Below are positions 44,596-53,365 of a DNA stretch of 64,000 bases, one piece after another. A program made the translations under genes and the position numbers. This DNA comes from an uncultured delta proteobacterium (GTDB taxonomy: Bacteria; Myxococcota_A; UBA9160; JAFDET01): positions 73,891 to 137,890 of the forward strand of contig CAMYLJ010000010.1 in assembly GCA_947259215.1 (NCBI GenBank), in the 5' to 3' direction. The number at the start of each line of letters is the position of its first letter. Within the stretch, counting starts at the first letter, position 1. The notes under the pieces are model-generated. The model saw only the letters and a program-made list of their open reading frames with translations, had not been told where the DNA came from and made no database searches.

Positions 44596-45335
44596 CGAGC
44601 GTCGCCATCTTCATTCCGTCCTACAACGCCGCCAAGACGCTGCCGAGCGTGGTGGAGCGGATTCCCGAGGAGCTGTGGCCGGCCATCGCGGCCGTCTTCG
44701 TCATCAACGACGGCAGCCAGGACGACACCGACTCCGTGGTGGAGAGCCTCGCCGAGCGCTTCCCGAAGCTGCGGCTCGTGTCGCGCCAGCCCAACCGCGG
44801 CTACGGGGCCGCGGTGCGCGAGGGCCTGCGCCGCTGCGTGGAGGAGACCGACGCCGAAACCGTCACCTGCCTGCACGCCGACGGCCAGTACCCGCCGGAG
44901 TCGATCGCGGCCTTCGTGGCCCACATGGCTGCGAACGGGGTGGACGTCCTCCAGGGCTCGCGCCACAAGGCGGGCACCGCCCTCGAGGGCGGCATGCCGA
45001 AGTACAAGTGGCTGGCGGGGAAGGTCCTGACCTGGCTGGAGAACAAGACCTTCGGGCTCCAGATGACCGACTACCACTCGGGCTTCATGCTCTACAGCCG
45101 GCGCGCCGCCACGCAGATCCCCTTCGAAGAGTTGTCCCACTACTTCGACTTCGACCTGGAGGTGATCGCCAGCGCGCGGTCCCGCGGCCTGGTGGTGGAC
45201 GAGCTGGGGATCCCCACCCGCTACGCCGACGAGGAGTCTCACCTGAACCCGATCTGGTACGGGCTCCGCTGCCTGCGGGTGATGCTGCGCTACCGGCTGG
45301 GGCGCTACCGGCCGGCCCTGGCGCCGAGCTCGTGA
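44592..45335 (+). CDS. Family 2 glycosyltransferase (DPM/DPG synthase-like)
   Basis: A 247-residue GT-A fold enzyme without membrane segments. It shows IPSYNAAKTLPSV at the N-terminus, the nucleotide-binding VINDGSQDDT, LHADGQYPPE (DxD-equivalent) and the late YADEESH. It is like the polyprenyl-phosphate mannosyl/glucosyltransferases that make lipid-linked sugar donors for GT-C enzymes, which fits the GT39-like gene in the same operon. Starts at a GTG overlapping the SGNH stop. It ends one base from the convergent epimerase gene. Confidence 0.89.
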   Translation: MTSVAIFIPSYNAAKTLPSVVERIPEELWPAIAAVFVINDGSQDDTDSVVESLAERFPKLRLVSRQPNRGYGAAVREGLRRCVEETDAETVTCLHADGQYPPESIAAFVAHMAANGVDVLQGSRHKAGTALEGGMPKYKWLAGKVLTWLENKTFGLQMTDYHSGFMLYSRRAATQIPFEELSHYFDFDLEVIASARSRGLVVDELGIPTRYADEESHLNPIWYGLRCLRVMLRYRLGRYRPALAPSS

Positions 45336-45336
45336 G

Positions 45337-46407
45337 CTAGCTGCCCCAAGCGTCGTGGAAGTACTGCATGGTCAGCCGGAGCGTGTCGCGCAGATCGTAC
45401 TTCGGGTCCCAGTCGAGCAGGCGCTCGGCCTTGGACACGTCGGGCACCCGGCGGTCGCAGTCCTCGTAGCCCGGGCCGTAGAACTTCTCGGAGCTCACGT
45501 CCTCGATCGGATGCTCCTTGAAGCGGCTGTCGCCGGTGATCTCGGCGTAGACGTCGCGCATCATGCGGGCCAGCTCCGCCACGGTGCACTCGTTGGCCCG
45601 GTTGCCGATGTTGAAGGTCTGGTTGCGGGCCTTCGGCACGTCGAGCATCCGGGTGAGCGCGTCCACCGAGTCCTGGATGTAGGTGATCGTGCGGTGCGCC
45701 CCGCCGCCGTCGACCAGCTGCAGGGGCTGGCCGTCGAGGAGCGCCTTCATGAAGCAGGCCAGCACTCGCGGCACGCCCTCGCCGTCGCGGCCCGGGATGT
45801 AGTCCATGCGCGGACCGAACCAGTTGTAGGGGCGGATGATCGTGAAGGGCAGGCCGTTCTCGGTGTGGTTGGCGTAGATGTACCGCTCGAAGAGCGCCTT
45901 GGCGGCCGCATAGGTCCAGCGCTGGTTCACGATCGGACCCATCACGAGCGGCGTCTCGTCCTCGCGCTGCTCGTAGAGGTTCGCGTCCGTGTACTCGTCG
46001 CCCGGGATGTAGCTGGCGATCGTGCGGCCGTAGACCTCGCAGGTCGAGGTGTGGATCAGCCAGGTGCCGGCCTTGGTGCACAGGTCCACCAGCTTGTAGG
46101 CGTGGATGAAGTTCGAGTTGATGGTGAAGACCGGGTTCTTCACGTACTCGGCCGGGTTGCAGACCGCGGCCAGGGAGAAGATGGCCTCCACGTCCCCGAT
46201 CTTGTCGCCGAGGATCTCTTCGGTGTTGGAGGAGTCGACGTAGCCCTCGCGGAAGTGGAAGTCCGGGTTGTCCAGGTGCTGGGCGCACTTCTTGGAGGTG
46301 AGGTCGTAGCCGAAGATCTCGAACTCGCCGCTCGCCAGCAGCCGGTCCGTCAGGTGGCTCCCCACGAAGCCGCCACAGCCGAGAATGATCAAGCGCCTCT
46401 TCGCCAT
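45337..46407 (-). CDS. NAD-dependent nucleotide-sugar epimerase/decarboxylase (ArnA/UDP-xylose synthase-like)
   Basis: An extended SDR of 356 residues with LIILGCGGFVGSHLTDRLL (NAD site), STCEVYG (catalytic Ser/Thr region), TYAAAKALFERY (Tyr and Lys) and IIRPYNWFGPRMDYIP. These match the group of UDP-glucuronate decarboxylases and UDP-apiose/xylose synthases, including the ArnA dehydrogenase domain. It probably supplies a modified sugar donor for the glycosyltransferases around it. The gene is convergent with the GT2 gene. Confidence 0.88.
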   Translation of the reverse strand: MAKRRLIILGCGGFVGSHLTDRLLASGEFEIFGYDLTSKKCAQHLDNPDFHFREGYVDSSNTEEILGDKIGDVEAIFSLAAVCNPAEYVKNPVFTINSNFIHAYKLVDLCTKAGTWLIHTSTCEVYGRTIASYIPGDEYTDANLYEQREDETPLVMGPIVNQRWTYAAAKALFERYIYANHTENGLPFTIIRPYNWFGPRMDYIPGRDGEGVPRVLACFMKALLDGQPLQLVDGGGAHRTITYIQDSVDALTRMLDVPKARNQTFNIGNRANECTVAELARMMRDVYAEITGDSRFKEHPIEDVSSEKFYGPGYEDCDRRVPDVSKAERLLDWDPKYDLRDTLRLTMQYFHDAWGS

Positions 46408-46796
46408 GACTCGCGCCCCTCGCTTCGCGACGCCCGGACGCGTGGTCCGGGTTGGACGTCGCCTGGTTCCCTGGGAATCTCACCCCCCTTGGGGACAGCG
46501 CTCTGCCGGACGCAGCCTATCACGCCCGCTGAGCCGCTTGGCTGCTGATTAGCAGAATCGGGGTCCGCCGCACGGCCGGCTCCATCCGGCCTTCATGCTG
46601 CCCCGGCGTCCCGCTCGCTGCGGCGCTGCATTCTGCCTCCATCGCGTCCCCAGGGGAGGCGGGCCTTCGCAACTCGCCGAAATCGAGCGGGAATCTGGCG
46701 TCCCCAACGTCGTTCGAACGCGGACGGAACTCGCGCCAATCGTTGTCCCCGGCTCGACTCCGCGCCCGTGCAGCTCGGCGAGGTGTCGAGCGCAGG
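46408..46796. other. 389-bp intergenic region without a convincing gene
   Basis: The region between the epimerase and the second GT39-like gene is less GC-rich than its neighbours. It must hold the epimerase promoter, but I cannot place a clear -35/-10 pair. A short perfect dyad (CTGCTGATTAGCAG, around 46542-46555) is present. Short open frames here have no recognisable protein features. Confidence 0.5.
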
Positions 46797-48344
46797 CTAG
46801 GGAGGAGGCGAGGCCGGCGCGACCCGGAGGACCTGGATCGTGAAGAAGCGCTCCGGCTCCGCGCGCTCGGCCAGCGCGCGCGCGATGCGGGTGTGCGCAG
46901 GCGTGTCGGCCCTCGACGGATTGTAGGCGCAGCGGACCTCGTCGTGCTGGCGCGCCCACGCCTCGAACGCCTCCTCGGAGGGCGGCACGAAGACCGGGCG
47001 GGTGGCGTACCAGGCGTAGAGGTGGGGCCCGAGGCCGAGCCCGCAGGCGCCCACCCGCAGCCCACCCGCCGGCGCGTCCAGCGCGGCGACCGCCTCGCGG
47101 AAGCCGCCCGTCGTCGGCACGTTGGACCACGGGCGCGAAGCCCAGGCCCCGGCGATCGCGGCTCCCAGGAACGCGGCAGCGACGACCGCGATGGCCGGAC
47201 GCCGCGGCAGCCGCGCGCGCAAGGTATGCGCCACTGCCCTCGGCGCCACGGCGAGCCCGAGCGCGTAATAGGGCAGCACGAATAGGAAGAAGCGGCCGCG
47301 CAGGTACTCCGGGCGGGCGAGCCACGCGGCCGTCAACGGGAGGCCGAAGAGGAGCGTCACGTAGAGAGCCTCGAGCCGTACGTGGCTGCTGCGCCGCGCG
47401 CACCAGGCCCATCCGGCGACGACGGCGGCGGCCAGGAAGAGGCCGACCGCCTGCTCGGCGTAGCCGGCCAGGTAGGCGAGCACGTCGAGCGGCAGGAGCG
47501 GTCGAAAAGCGCTTGCCGGTCCTCCGGCGAGGTTGTTCAAGATCTGCCGCAGGACGGGCGCGTAGCAGAGCGCCGAGAGGAAGCCGATCGTCGCGAAGGC
47601 GCACCAGACGGCGAAGAGCCGCCCGGCTCGCAGTCGGCCGGCCCGGGCGAGGACGAGCAGCAGCAGGACCTGCACGCCGACGACCACCGCGGCGTAGAGG
47701 TGCGTGTAGATGCCGAGGACGCTCGCCGCCACGTAGCCGACGACGAGGCTCCGGCTTGCACCGTCGCGCAGCCAGCGCAGGAAGAGCGCGCTCGATACGA
47801 GCGAGAGGAGCACGAGACCGGTGTAGCCGCGCGCCGATGCGCTGAATCCGACGTGGATCGCCGAGGTCGCGATTCCGAAGGCGGCCCCGATCGCCGGGAC
47901 CGCCCCGAAGCGCCACCGCGCTGCGAGCCACAGCGCGGGCACGGTCGCCAGCCCGAAGAGCAGCGCCGGCAGGCGCAGCGCCCACTCGGCGCGGCCGAAC
48001 AGCGCCGAGGAGGCGCGCGCCGAGAGCGAGTAGAAGACGTGGTTGTTGTACTCCCGGAAGCTCGAGACCGTCTGCCAGGTCGACTCGGCGCCGATGAACT
48101 CGACGGCGCTCCAGAGCTCGTCGTACCCGAAGCCACGGGTCATGAGCGGCAGCCGCAGGCCGACGGCCAGCGCGAAGACGACGACGAGGGCCCCGATCTC
48201 CGCTCGGCCGGGTCCGCGTCGCGGTCCGGTCGGGGCCAGCGGGCTCGCCTGGGGAGGAAGCCAGCGGAGCGCGTACCGCCCTGCGGCAACCCACGCGATC
48301 GCGGCCACCCCGCCCAGCAACACGACGGCGACCATGAACTTCAC
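46797..48344 (-). CDS. GT39-like membrane glycosyltransferase, second copy type
   Basis: A 515-residue GT-C protein with about 11-12 helices and the acidic loop motif GFGYDELWSAVEF after the first full helix. It shares the (W/Y)DELWS motif and overall layout with the protein at 41675-43567, but the remaining sequence is clearly different. The start is a GTG (48344), with an ATG nine bases inside as an alternative. It probably transfers a sugar from a polyprenyl donor outside the membrane. Confidence 0.84.
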   Translation of the reverse strand: MKFMVAVVLLGGVAAIAWVAAGRYALRWLPPQASPLAPTGPRRGPGRAEIGALVVVFALAVGLRLPLMTRGFGYDELWSAVEFIGAESTWQTVSSFREYNNHVFYSLSARASSALFGRAEWALRLPALLFGLATVPALWLAARWRFGAVPAIGAAFGIATSAIHVGFSASARGYTGLVLLSLVSSALFLRWLRDGASRSLVVGYVAASVLGIYTHLYAAVVVGVQVLLLLVLARAGRLRAGRLFAVWCAFATIGFLSALCYAPVLRQILNNLAGGPASAFRPLLPLDVLAYLAGYAEQAVGLFLAAAVVAGWAWCARRSSHVRLEALYVTLLFGLPLTAAWLARPEYLRGRFFLFVLPYYALGLAVAPRAVAHTLRARLPRRPAIAVVAAAFLGAAIAGAWASRPWSNVPTTGGFREAVAALDAPAGGLRVGACGLGLGPHLYAWYATRPVFVPPSEEAFEAWARQHDEVRCAYNPSRADTPAHTRIARALAERAEPERFFTIQVLRVAPASPPP

Positions 48345-48472
48345 GAGGGCGCAAGCCTAACGCGTCGCATTCCTCGGCTTGTCCCCAGCCGACGCCGAGG
48401 TTCGCAAACCCTCGAAAACGCGCCGCAATCGGGCGGATTGCCACAGGCCCGACGCGGCTACCACGTACCCTC

Positions 48473-49048
48473 GTGCGTTTCCGGCGCCTCGTCCTCCTCC
48501 ACGGGCTACTCCTCGCGACGGCGCCCCGCGCCGCGCTGGCGACGCCGATGTCCCAGGTCTACGAGGTCCTGCCTGGAAACACCGTGGAGAAGTGTGGGGG
48601 GTTCATTGGGACTTGTTCGCTGGAATCGATCGAAGGGCGGATCGCCTTCGACTTCGACCCGGACGCGGGCTCGGCCGCGATCACGGCTTGGGACGTGAGG
48701 ATCGGCGGGTTCTCCTTCCCCTACACCTTTGCGGGTCCGCAGCTCGACGATCTCACAGGCATGGCGCAAGGGACGACGCTCCGCTTCACCCATTCCTCGC
48801 CCGTGGTCGACTGGACCTTCACCCCGATCGGAACGAATCCCGGCGACCAGCTGCTCTGGTCGGGCAGCTACGACATGGGGTGCTGCGACCTGTTCAGCTT
48901 CTCCTTTGGCCGGTTCCCGTTCGTCGCTCCCGTCTCCCTCGGGCTGGTCCCGGAGCCCTCGACGGTCGCGCTCCTCAGCGCGGGGTTCGGCGCGCTGGCG
49001 GCGCGGAAGCGAAGGGGGCCCCGAGCGCGCCGGGGGAACGCGGCGTAG
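48473..49048 (+). CDS. PEP-CTERM sorting-domain protein
   Basis: A 191-residue exported protein with an N-terminal signal peptide (cleavage near RAALA at about residue 23). The C-terminal sorting tail reads VPEPSTVALLSAGFGALAA followed by an RKRR basic cluster, the exact layout recognised by exosortase. The mature domain of about 135 residues is beta-rich with two cysteine pairs and has no other recognised family. The GTG start at 48473 is the first that keeps a full signal peptide. No exosortase gene lies in this window. Such proteins are exported with exopolysaccharide systems, consistent with the glycan genes just upstream. Confidence 0.85.
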   Translation: MRFRRLVLLHGLLLATAPRAALATPMSQVYEVLPGNTVEKCGGFIGTCSLESIEGRIAFDFDPDAGSAAITAWDVRIGGFSFPYTFAGPQLDDLTGMAQGTTLRFTHSSPVVDWTFTPIGTNPGDQLLWSGSYDMGCCDLFSFSFGRFPFVAPVSLGLVPEPSTVALLSAGFGALAARKRRGPRARRGNAA

Positions 49049-49139
49049 TGGGGCCTCGAACTCCCTGCGCACGATCGGAGTAGAGCGGGTTCCACGCCAA
49101 CGGGCCGTTCACGCACCCACATGCGTCGCCAGCCTTGCG

Positions 49140-51788
49140 CTAGCTGCGCTCGGCGAAGACCGCCGAGGCCACCGACACGCTGCTCGGGTCCGCGTCCGTG
49201 ACGGGCTCGAGCCGGTGGCTCGCGACCCGGGCGGCCGCCAGCACGTCGGGCAGGAGCGGGCCCAGGGCTTCCAGGGTGGCGGGCGCGGCGGCCAGCACCA
49301 GCTCCGCCACCTCGCGCCCGGCGGCCACCTCGGCGTCGGCCTTGGCCTTGTTGATGGCGCTCCAGGCGGTGACGGCCAGCTCCAGGCTGTCGGCGCTGGC
49401 GGGCTCGTCGATCCCGGCGAAGTCCGCGGCGCCGGGCCAGGGTGCGCGGTGGATGCTCGGGTGACCCGTCTCCGCGGCGAAGCACCAGCTCCACACCTCC
49501 TCGCTGATGTAGGGCAGGGTGGGGGCGAAGAGCCGCAGCAGCACCGACAGGCCCCCGCGGAGGCTCGCCAGCGCCGAGCCCTGCTGCTCCGGGGAGCTGC
49601 CGTCGCCGCGGGCGCGTCCCTTGGCGAGCTCCAGGTAGGTGTCGGTGAAGCGGGTCCAGAAGAAGGTCTCGGTCTCCTGGAGGGCGCGTCCGAACTCGAG
49701 CTCCGCGTAGGCGGCCGTGGCGCGCTCCACCAGCGCGCGCAGCTCGCCCATGAAGGCGCGGTCGAGCTCGCTCGTGATCGGGTGGAGGTCGCCGCCCTGG
49801 GCCAGCACGAACTTGCCGGCGTTGAAGAGCTTGGTGACCAGGCGCTTGCCCACCTTGATCACCTTCTCGTCGAACGCCGTGTCGGTGCCCAGGCGCGCGC
49901 TGCCGGCCCAGTAGCGGCAGGCGTCGGCGCCGTACTTCTCGATCCAGGGCTTGGGGGTCACCACGTTGCCCACGCTCTTCGACATCTTCTTGCGGTCGGG
50001 ATCCAGCACCCAGCCCGAGATCACCACGTGCTTCCAGGGGATGCGGTCCTCGTGGAGCAGCGCCTTGGCAATGGTGTAGAAGGCCCAGGTGCGGATGATC
50101 TCGTGGCTCTGGGGGCGCATGTCGCCCGGGAAGAGGCGCCTGTGGCGCTCGCGGTCGAACTCCCAATGGGACCCGATCTGCGGCGAGAGCGAGCTGGTGA
50201 ACCAGGTGTCGAAGATGTCTGCTTCGCCCACGAAGCCGCCCGGCTTGGCGCGCTCGTCCTCGCGGCGGCCCGGCGGGAGGTCGATCATCGGATCGACGGG
50301 GAGCTGGTCCGCTTGAGGCAGGATCGGCTGCTCGTACTCGGGGTTGCCGTCGCGGTCGAGCGGGTACCAGACCGGGATCGGGACGCCGAAGTAGCGCTGG
50401 CGCGACACGCACCAGTCGAGGCTCAGCCCCTCGGTCCAGTCCCGGTAGCGGATCCCCATGTGGGCCGGGTGCCAGCGCACCTCCGCGCCCTTGGAGAGCA
50501 GCGCCTCCTTCTTGTCGAGGAGCCGCACGAACCACTGGCGGGTCGGCACCAGCTCGAGCGGCCGCTCGCCGCGCTCGTAGTAGCGGACGGAGTGCTGGAT
50601 GGACTCGGGCTCGCCCTGGAGCGGTGCGCCCGCGCCGGTGGCGCTGCCCGCCGGTTCGCCCAGCAGCTCGACCACGGCCTTGCGCGCCTGGGAGACGGAT
50701 TTCCCCGAGAGCTCCGCGTAGGCGCGGTTCGCCGCCGCGGGGTCGAGGCTTTCGAAGCCCTCGCTGCCGAACTCAACCTCGCCCAGCCGGCCGCTGCGCC
50801 CGACGAGCTGGCGCAGGTCGAGGCTGTGCTCGCGCCACCAGAAGACGTCGGTGGCGTCGCCGAAGGTGCACACCATCAGGATGCCGGTGCCCTTCTCGGG
50901 ATCCGCCAGCTCGCTCGAGAAGATGGGCACCGGCACGCGGAAGAGCGGGGTGACGGCACGCTTGCCGAAGAGGTCGCGGTAGCGCTCGTCCTCGGGGTGC
51001 GCCGTGACGCCCACGCAGGCCGGCAGCAGCTCCGGCCGGGTGGTGGCGATCACGAAGCCGCGGTCGCTGCCCTCGACGCCGAACTCGATGTGGTGGAAGG
51101 CGCCGGGCACCTCCCGGTCCTCCATCTCCGCCTGGGCCACGGCGGTCTGGAAGTCCACGTCCCACATGGTGGGCGCGAAGCTGTTGTAGACGTGCCCCTT
51201 CTGGTGCAGATCCAGGAACGAGAGCTGCGAGAGGCGCCGGCAGTGCTCGTCGATGGTGGCGTACTCCTCGCGCCAGTCGACGGACAGGCCCGCCCGCTGC
51301 CACAGGTCCTTGAAGGCCTGCTCGTCCTCGTCGGTGACCCGCTGGCAGAGCTCGATGAAGTTCCGGCGCGACACCAGCCGCGCGCGGCCCTTGCGCACCT
51401 TGGCGCTGGCCGGCTCGATCGCCAGGTCCGCCTGGTAGGGCTCGGCCGGGTCGCAGCGCACGTGGAAGAGATTCTGCACCCGGCGCTCGGTGGGGAGCCC
51501 GTTGTCGTCCCAGCCCATGGGGTAGAAGATGTTCTGCCCGAGCATGCGCTGGTGACGCACCTGGATGTCGGTGTGCACGTAGCTGAAGATGTGGCCCACG
51601 TGGAGCGAGCCGGAGACCGTGGGCGGCGGCGTGTCCACCACGAAGGTCTCCTCGCGCGGCCGCTCGGGGTCCCAGTGGTAGATCCCGCTCTTCTGCCAAG
51701 CCTCGCCCCAGCGCGCCTCGGCGCCTTCGACGTCGAAGTGCTTCGGCAGCGAGCCGGGGTCGATGGGCTCTGCTCGGCGCTGGCTCAT
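49140..51788 (-). CDS. valS: Valine-tRNA ligase
   Basis: A class I aminoacyl-tRNA synthetase of 882 residues that charges tRNA-Val. The HIGH motif is SGSLHVGHIFSY (about 57-68), the editing domain includes FVIATTRPELLPACVG, the catalytic tail has SGWVLDPDRKKMSKSVGN with KMSKS, and an anticodon-binding helical domain follows. The ATG at 51788 is right for the family N-terminus (KHFDVEGAEARWGEAW). The form with ILMVCTFGDATDVFWWREH resembles the archaeal/alphaproteobacterial-like ValS type. Upstream lies a palindromic repeat copy. Confidence 0.95.
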   Translation of the reverse strand: MSQRRAEPIDPGSLPKHFDVEGAEARWGEAWQKSGIYHWDPERPREETFVVDTPPPTVSGSLHVGHIFSYVHTDIQVRHQRMLGQNIFYPMGWDDNGLPTERRVQNLFHVRCDPAEPYQADLAIEPASAKVRKGRARLVSRRNFIELCQRVTDEDEQAFKDLWQRAGLSVDWREEYATIDEHCRRLSQLSFLDLHQKGHVYNSFAPTMWDVDFQTAVAQAEMEDREVPGAFHHIEFGVEGSDRGFVIATTRPELLPACVGVTAHPEDERYRDLFGKRAVTPLFRVPVPIFSSELADPEKGTGILMVCTFGDATDVFWWREHSLDLRQLVGRSGRLGEVEFGSEGFESLDPAAANRAYAELSGKSVSQARKAVVELLGEPAGSATGAGAPLQGEPESIQHSVRYYERGERPLELVPTRQWFVRLLDKKEALLSKGAEVRWHPAHMGIRYRDWTEGLSLDWCVSRQRYFGVPIPVWYPLDRDGNPEYEQPILPQADQLPVDPMIDLPPGRREDERAKPGGFVGEADIFDTWFTSSLSPQIGSHWEFDRERHRRLFPGDMRPQSHEIIRTWAFYTIAKALLHEDRIPWKHVVISGWVLDPDRKKMSKSVGNVVTPKPWIEKYGADACRYWAGSARLGTDTAFDEKVIKVGKRLVTKLFNAGKFVLAQGGDLHPITSELDRAFMGELRALVERATAAYAELEFGRALQETETFFWTRFTDTYLELAKGRARGDGSSPEQQGSALASLRGGLSVLLRLFAPTLPYISEEVWSWCFAAETGHPSIHRAPWPGAADFAGIDEPASADSLELAVTAWSAINKAKADAEVAAGREVAELVLAAAPATLEALGPLLPDVLAAARVASHRLEPVTDADPSSVSVASAVFAERS

Positions 51789-51862
51789 AGGGGGGCAGCA
51801 TAGGGGTTGCAGCGTGGGGGCTGCACCTGTCGGGTCGGTGCTGCGGTGGGGGGGCGCGCGCC

Positions 51863-51970
51863 GGGGGCGGGGCAGCCCTGCGGCGATGGCCTCGCGCGCA
51901 TCGCTGCCCCCGGGATCCCCCGGAAGTCCGTCAGCGCGCTGCGGATTACGCCTCCGGGCTGCCCCGCCCC
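51863..51970. repeat. Palindromic dispersed element, copy 2 (valS upstream region)
   Basis: Arms 51864-51877 and 51957-51970 are perfectly complementary over 14 bp and enclose the same core as copy 1 at 3292-3413, in the same orientation. The 33-nt block 51925-51957 is identical to 3360-3392, and 51881-51900 differs from 3317-3336 at one base. The arms here are GC-rich in a different sequence from those of copy 1. The element lies between the divergent valS and membrane-protein genes, so it would be in the 5' leader of valS, where it could form a hairpin. Confidence 0.85.
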
Positions 51971-52058
51971 GCCGCGCTCGTGCCGGCCGTGCGGCGCCAG
52001 ACCGTCGGGCACGGGGGTTGCAATCCCCTTGCTTTGGGACGGTGTTGGAGGAGATGCC

Positions 52059-52733
52059 ATGACGGTTTCGCAGGATCTGTCCGAGGAGCTGGAACTCGTC
52101 GGGGTGCCGGAGCCCGGGCTGCTCCGGTGCTATCGGGAGGCGTTCGGCGCGCTGTTGGACTATCCCCTGCCCATCCTCTGCATGGCGCTGCTGGCGTTCG
52201 GGGCAGTGGTGGTGGCGTGGCATCCGATGCAGTACGGCGGGGCGCTCGGGCTGGTCGGGTGTGCGCTGGGCGTGTTCGTGGCGGTGCCCGTGGCCTGGAC
52301 CCTCGACTACCTGTGCTTGCAGGCGGTGCGGGGCGAGCCGATCCGGGAGCGGGACCTCCGCTTGCTGCGGCGCCGCTACGCGGATCTGGTGATCGCCGGC
52401 GCGGCGGTCTCGTTGGCGGTCGTGGCAGGGCTCTTCCTGCTGGTCGTGCCGGGGATCGTGCTGTACTGCCGGTTGCGCTTCGTTCCCTATCTGGTGCTGG
52501 ACGAGGGACTGTCGGCCCGCGAGGCCTTGCGGGCGAGCCTGGAGCTCACCCGGGGCAGCACCTGGCCGATCTTCGGGGTCTCCCTCGTGGGCGCGCTGCT
52601 CCGGAGCCTGGGCCTGGGCCTCTTCGGGGTGGGGGCCGCCGTGGGCGACGCCATGGGCCGCCTCGCCACGGCCAGCCTGTACCACGCCACCGTGGAGCCG
52701 ACCCGCGAGCTGGGAGGTCGGGTCGTCTCCTAG
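52059..52733 (+). CDS. Polytopic membrane protein of unknown function
   Basis: A 224-residue protein with a short N-terminal cytoplasmic region and about five hydrophobic segments (around 40-60, 64-86, 110-138 and 170-200). The amphipathic stretch LSAREALRASLELTRGSTWPIF is like one seen in DUF975/YciC-like and glycerophosphodiesterase membrane domains. No catalytic motif is visible. The ATG follows a GGAGGAG site. It ends in a stop that overlaps the stop of the convergent lipoprotein gene. Confidence 0.7.
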   Translation: MTVSQDLSEELELVGVPEPGLLRCYREAFGALLDYPLPILCMALLAFGAVVVAWHPMQYGGALGLVGCALGVFVAVPVAWTLDYLCLQAVRGEPIRERDLRLLRRRYADLVIAGAAVSLAVVAGLFLLVVPGIVLYCRLRFVPYLVLDEGLSAREALRASLELTRGSTWPIFGVSLVGALLRSLGLGLFGVGAAVGDAMGRLATASLYHATVEPTRELGGRVVS

Positions 52734-53266
52734 TCGGGCCTGCGGACGCCGCGTACGGTGGTCTTCGTCGGGATGTAGCTCTCGCCCTCCGCGGCGCGGT
52801 TCTCGATCTGCAGCGTGATGCTGCCGTCGTCGTTCACGGTGCCGACGGAGGTCGAGACGATCCGCACGCCGAAGGTCGCCGGGATCAAGGTGAAGTGGGA
52901 GTCGATGCCGGGGACGCGCGACGCCACGATCTGCGTCTCGGCGGAGCCCTCGAGCTCGCTGCCGGAGATGGCTCCGCCCCCCGTGCCGACCACCTGGGCC
53001 GGCACCGGACCGTCCGGGCCCGGATACAGCGTCTCCAGCTCGAAGCTCGCCGCCCAGCTGCTGCCTTCCTGGGTCATCACGACCGTGCCGCTGATCTTGC
53101 GGCTCTGGTCCTCGTGCCCGATCACTGCGGTCACGCCCTCGAACTCGTAGGTGCCGGCGACGGAAGCCGGGCTCGCGTCCGGAGGCCGGGTGGCCACCTC
53201 GGGCTCGCCGCCGCAGGCGAGGGACCCGGCCAGCAAGAGGATCGCGGTGCTGGTGCGCGAGGACAT
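52730..53266 (-). CDS. Hypothetical lipoprotein
   Basis: A 178-residue lipoprotein with signal peptide and lipobox GSLAC (Cys18). The mature part is beta-rich (KISGTVVMTQEGSSWAASF, SITLQIENRA) with no known domain or cysteine motif. I do not recognise it. The AGTYEFEGV opening and the repeated strands suggest a lipocalin-like or small beta-sandwich fold. It lies between the membrane-protein gene (convergent, 4-bp overlap) and the histidine kinase upstream. Confidence 0.72.
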   Translation of the reverse strand: MSSRTSTAILLLAGSLACGGEPEVATRPPDASPASVAGTYEFEGVTAVIGHEDQSRKISGTVVMTQEGSSWAASFELETLYPGPDGPVPAQVVGTGGGAISGSELEGSAETQIVASRVPGIDSHFTLIPATFGVRIVSTSVGTVNDDGSITLQIENRAAEGESYIPTKTTVRGVRRPD

Positions 53267-53365
53267 CGGTCGGCCACCTCCGCTCTCCCCCCCCGGTTCA
53301 GTCTACGCTGCTTCGGGTCGTCCGTGGAACCGATTTTCGCGCCGGCGCGGAGGGGGCCGAAGCCC

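Noticed and set aside
46539-46553. A sigma-54-like GG-N10-GC pattern on the plus strand
   Set aside because: No plus-strand gene follows and the match lies inside a short dyad, so it is most likely chance.
46595-46843. A possible small plus-strand gene of 82 codons
   Set aside because: It has no ribosome site or recognisable features and overlaps the end of the GT39-like gene.
51789-52685. N-terminal extension of ValS across the upstream palindromic element
   Set aside because: The reading frame happens to be open, but conserved ValS sequence starts right after the ATG at 51788, and the extension runs into the opposite-strand membrane-protein gene.
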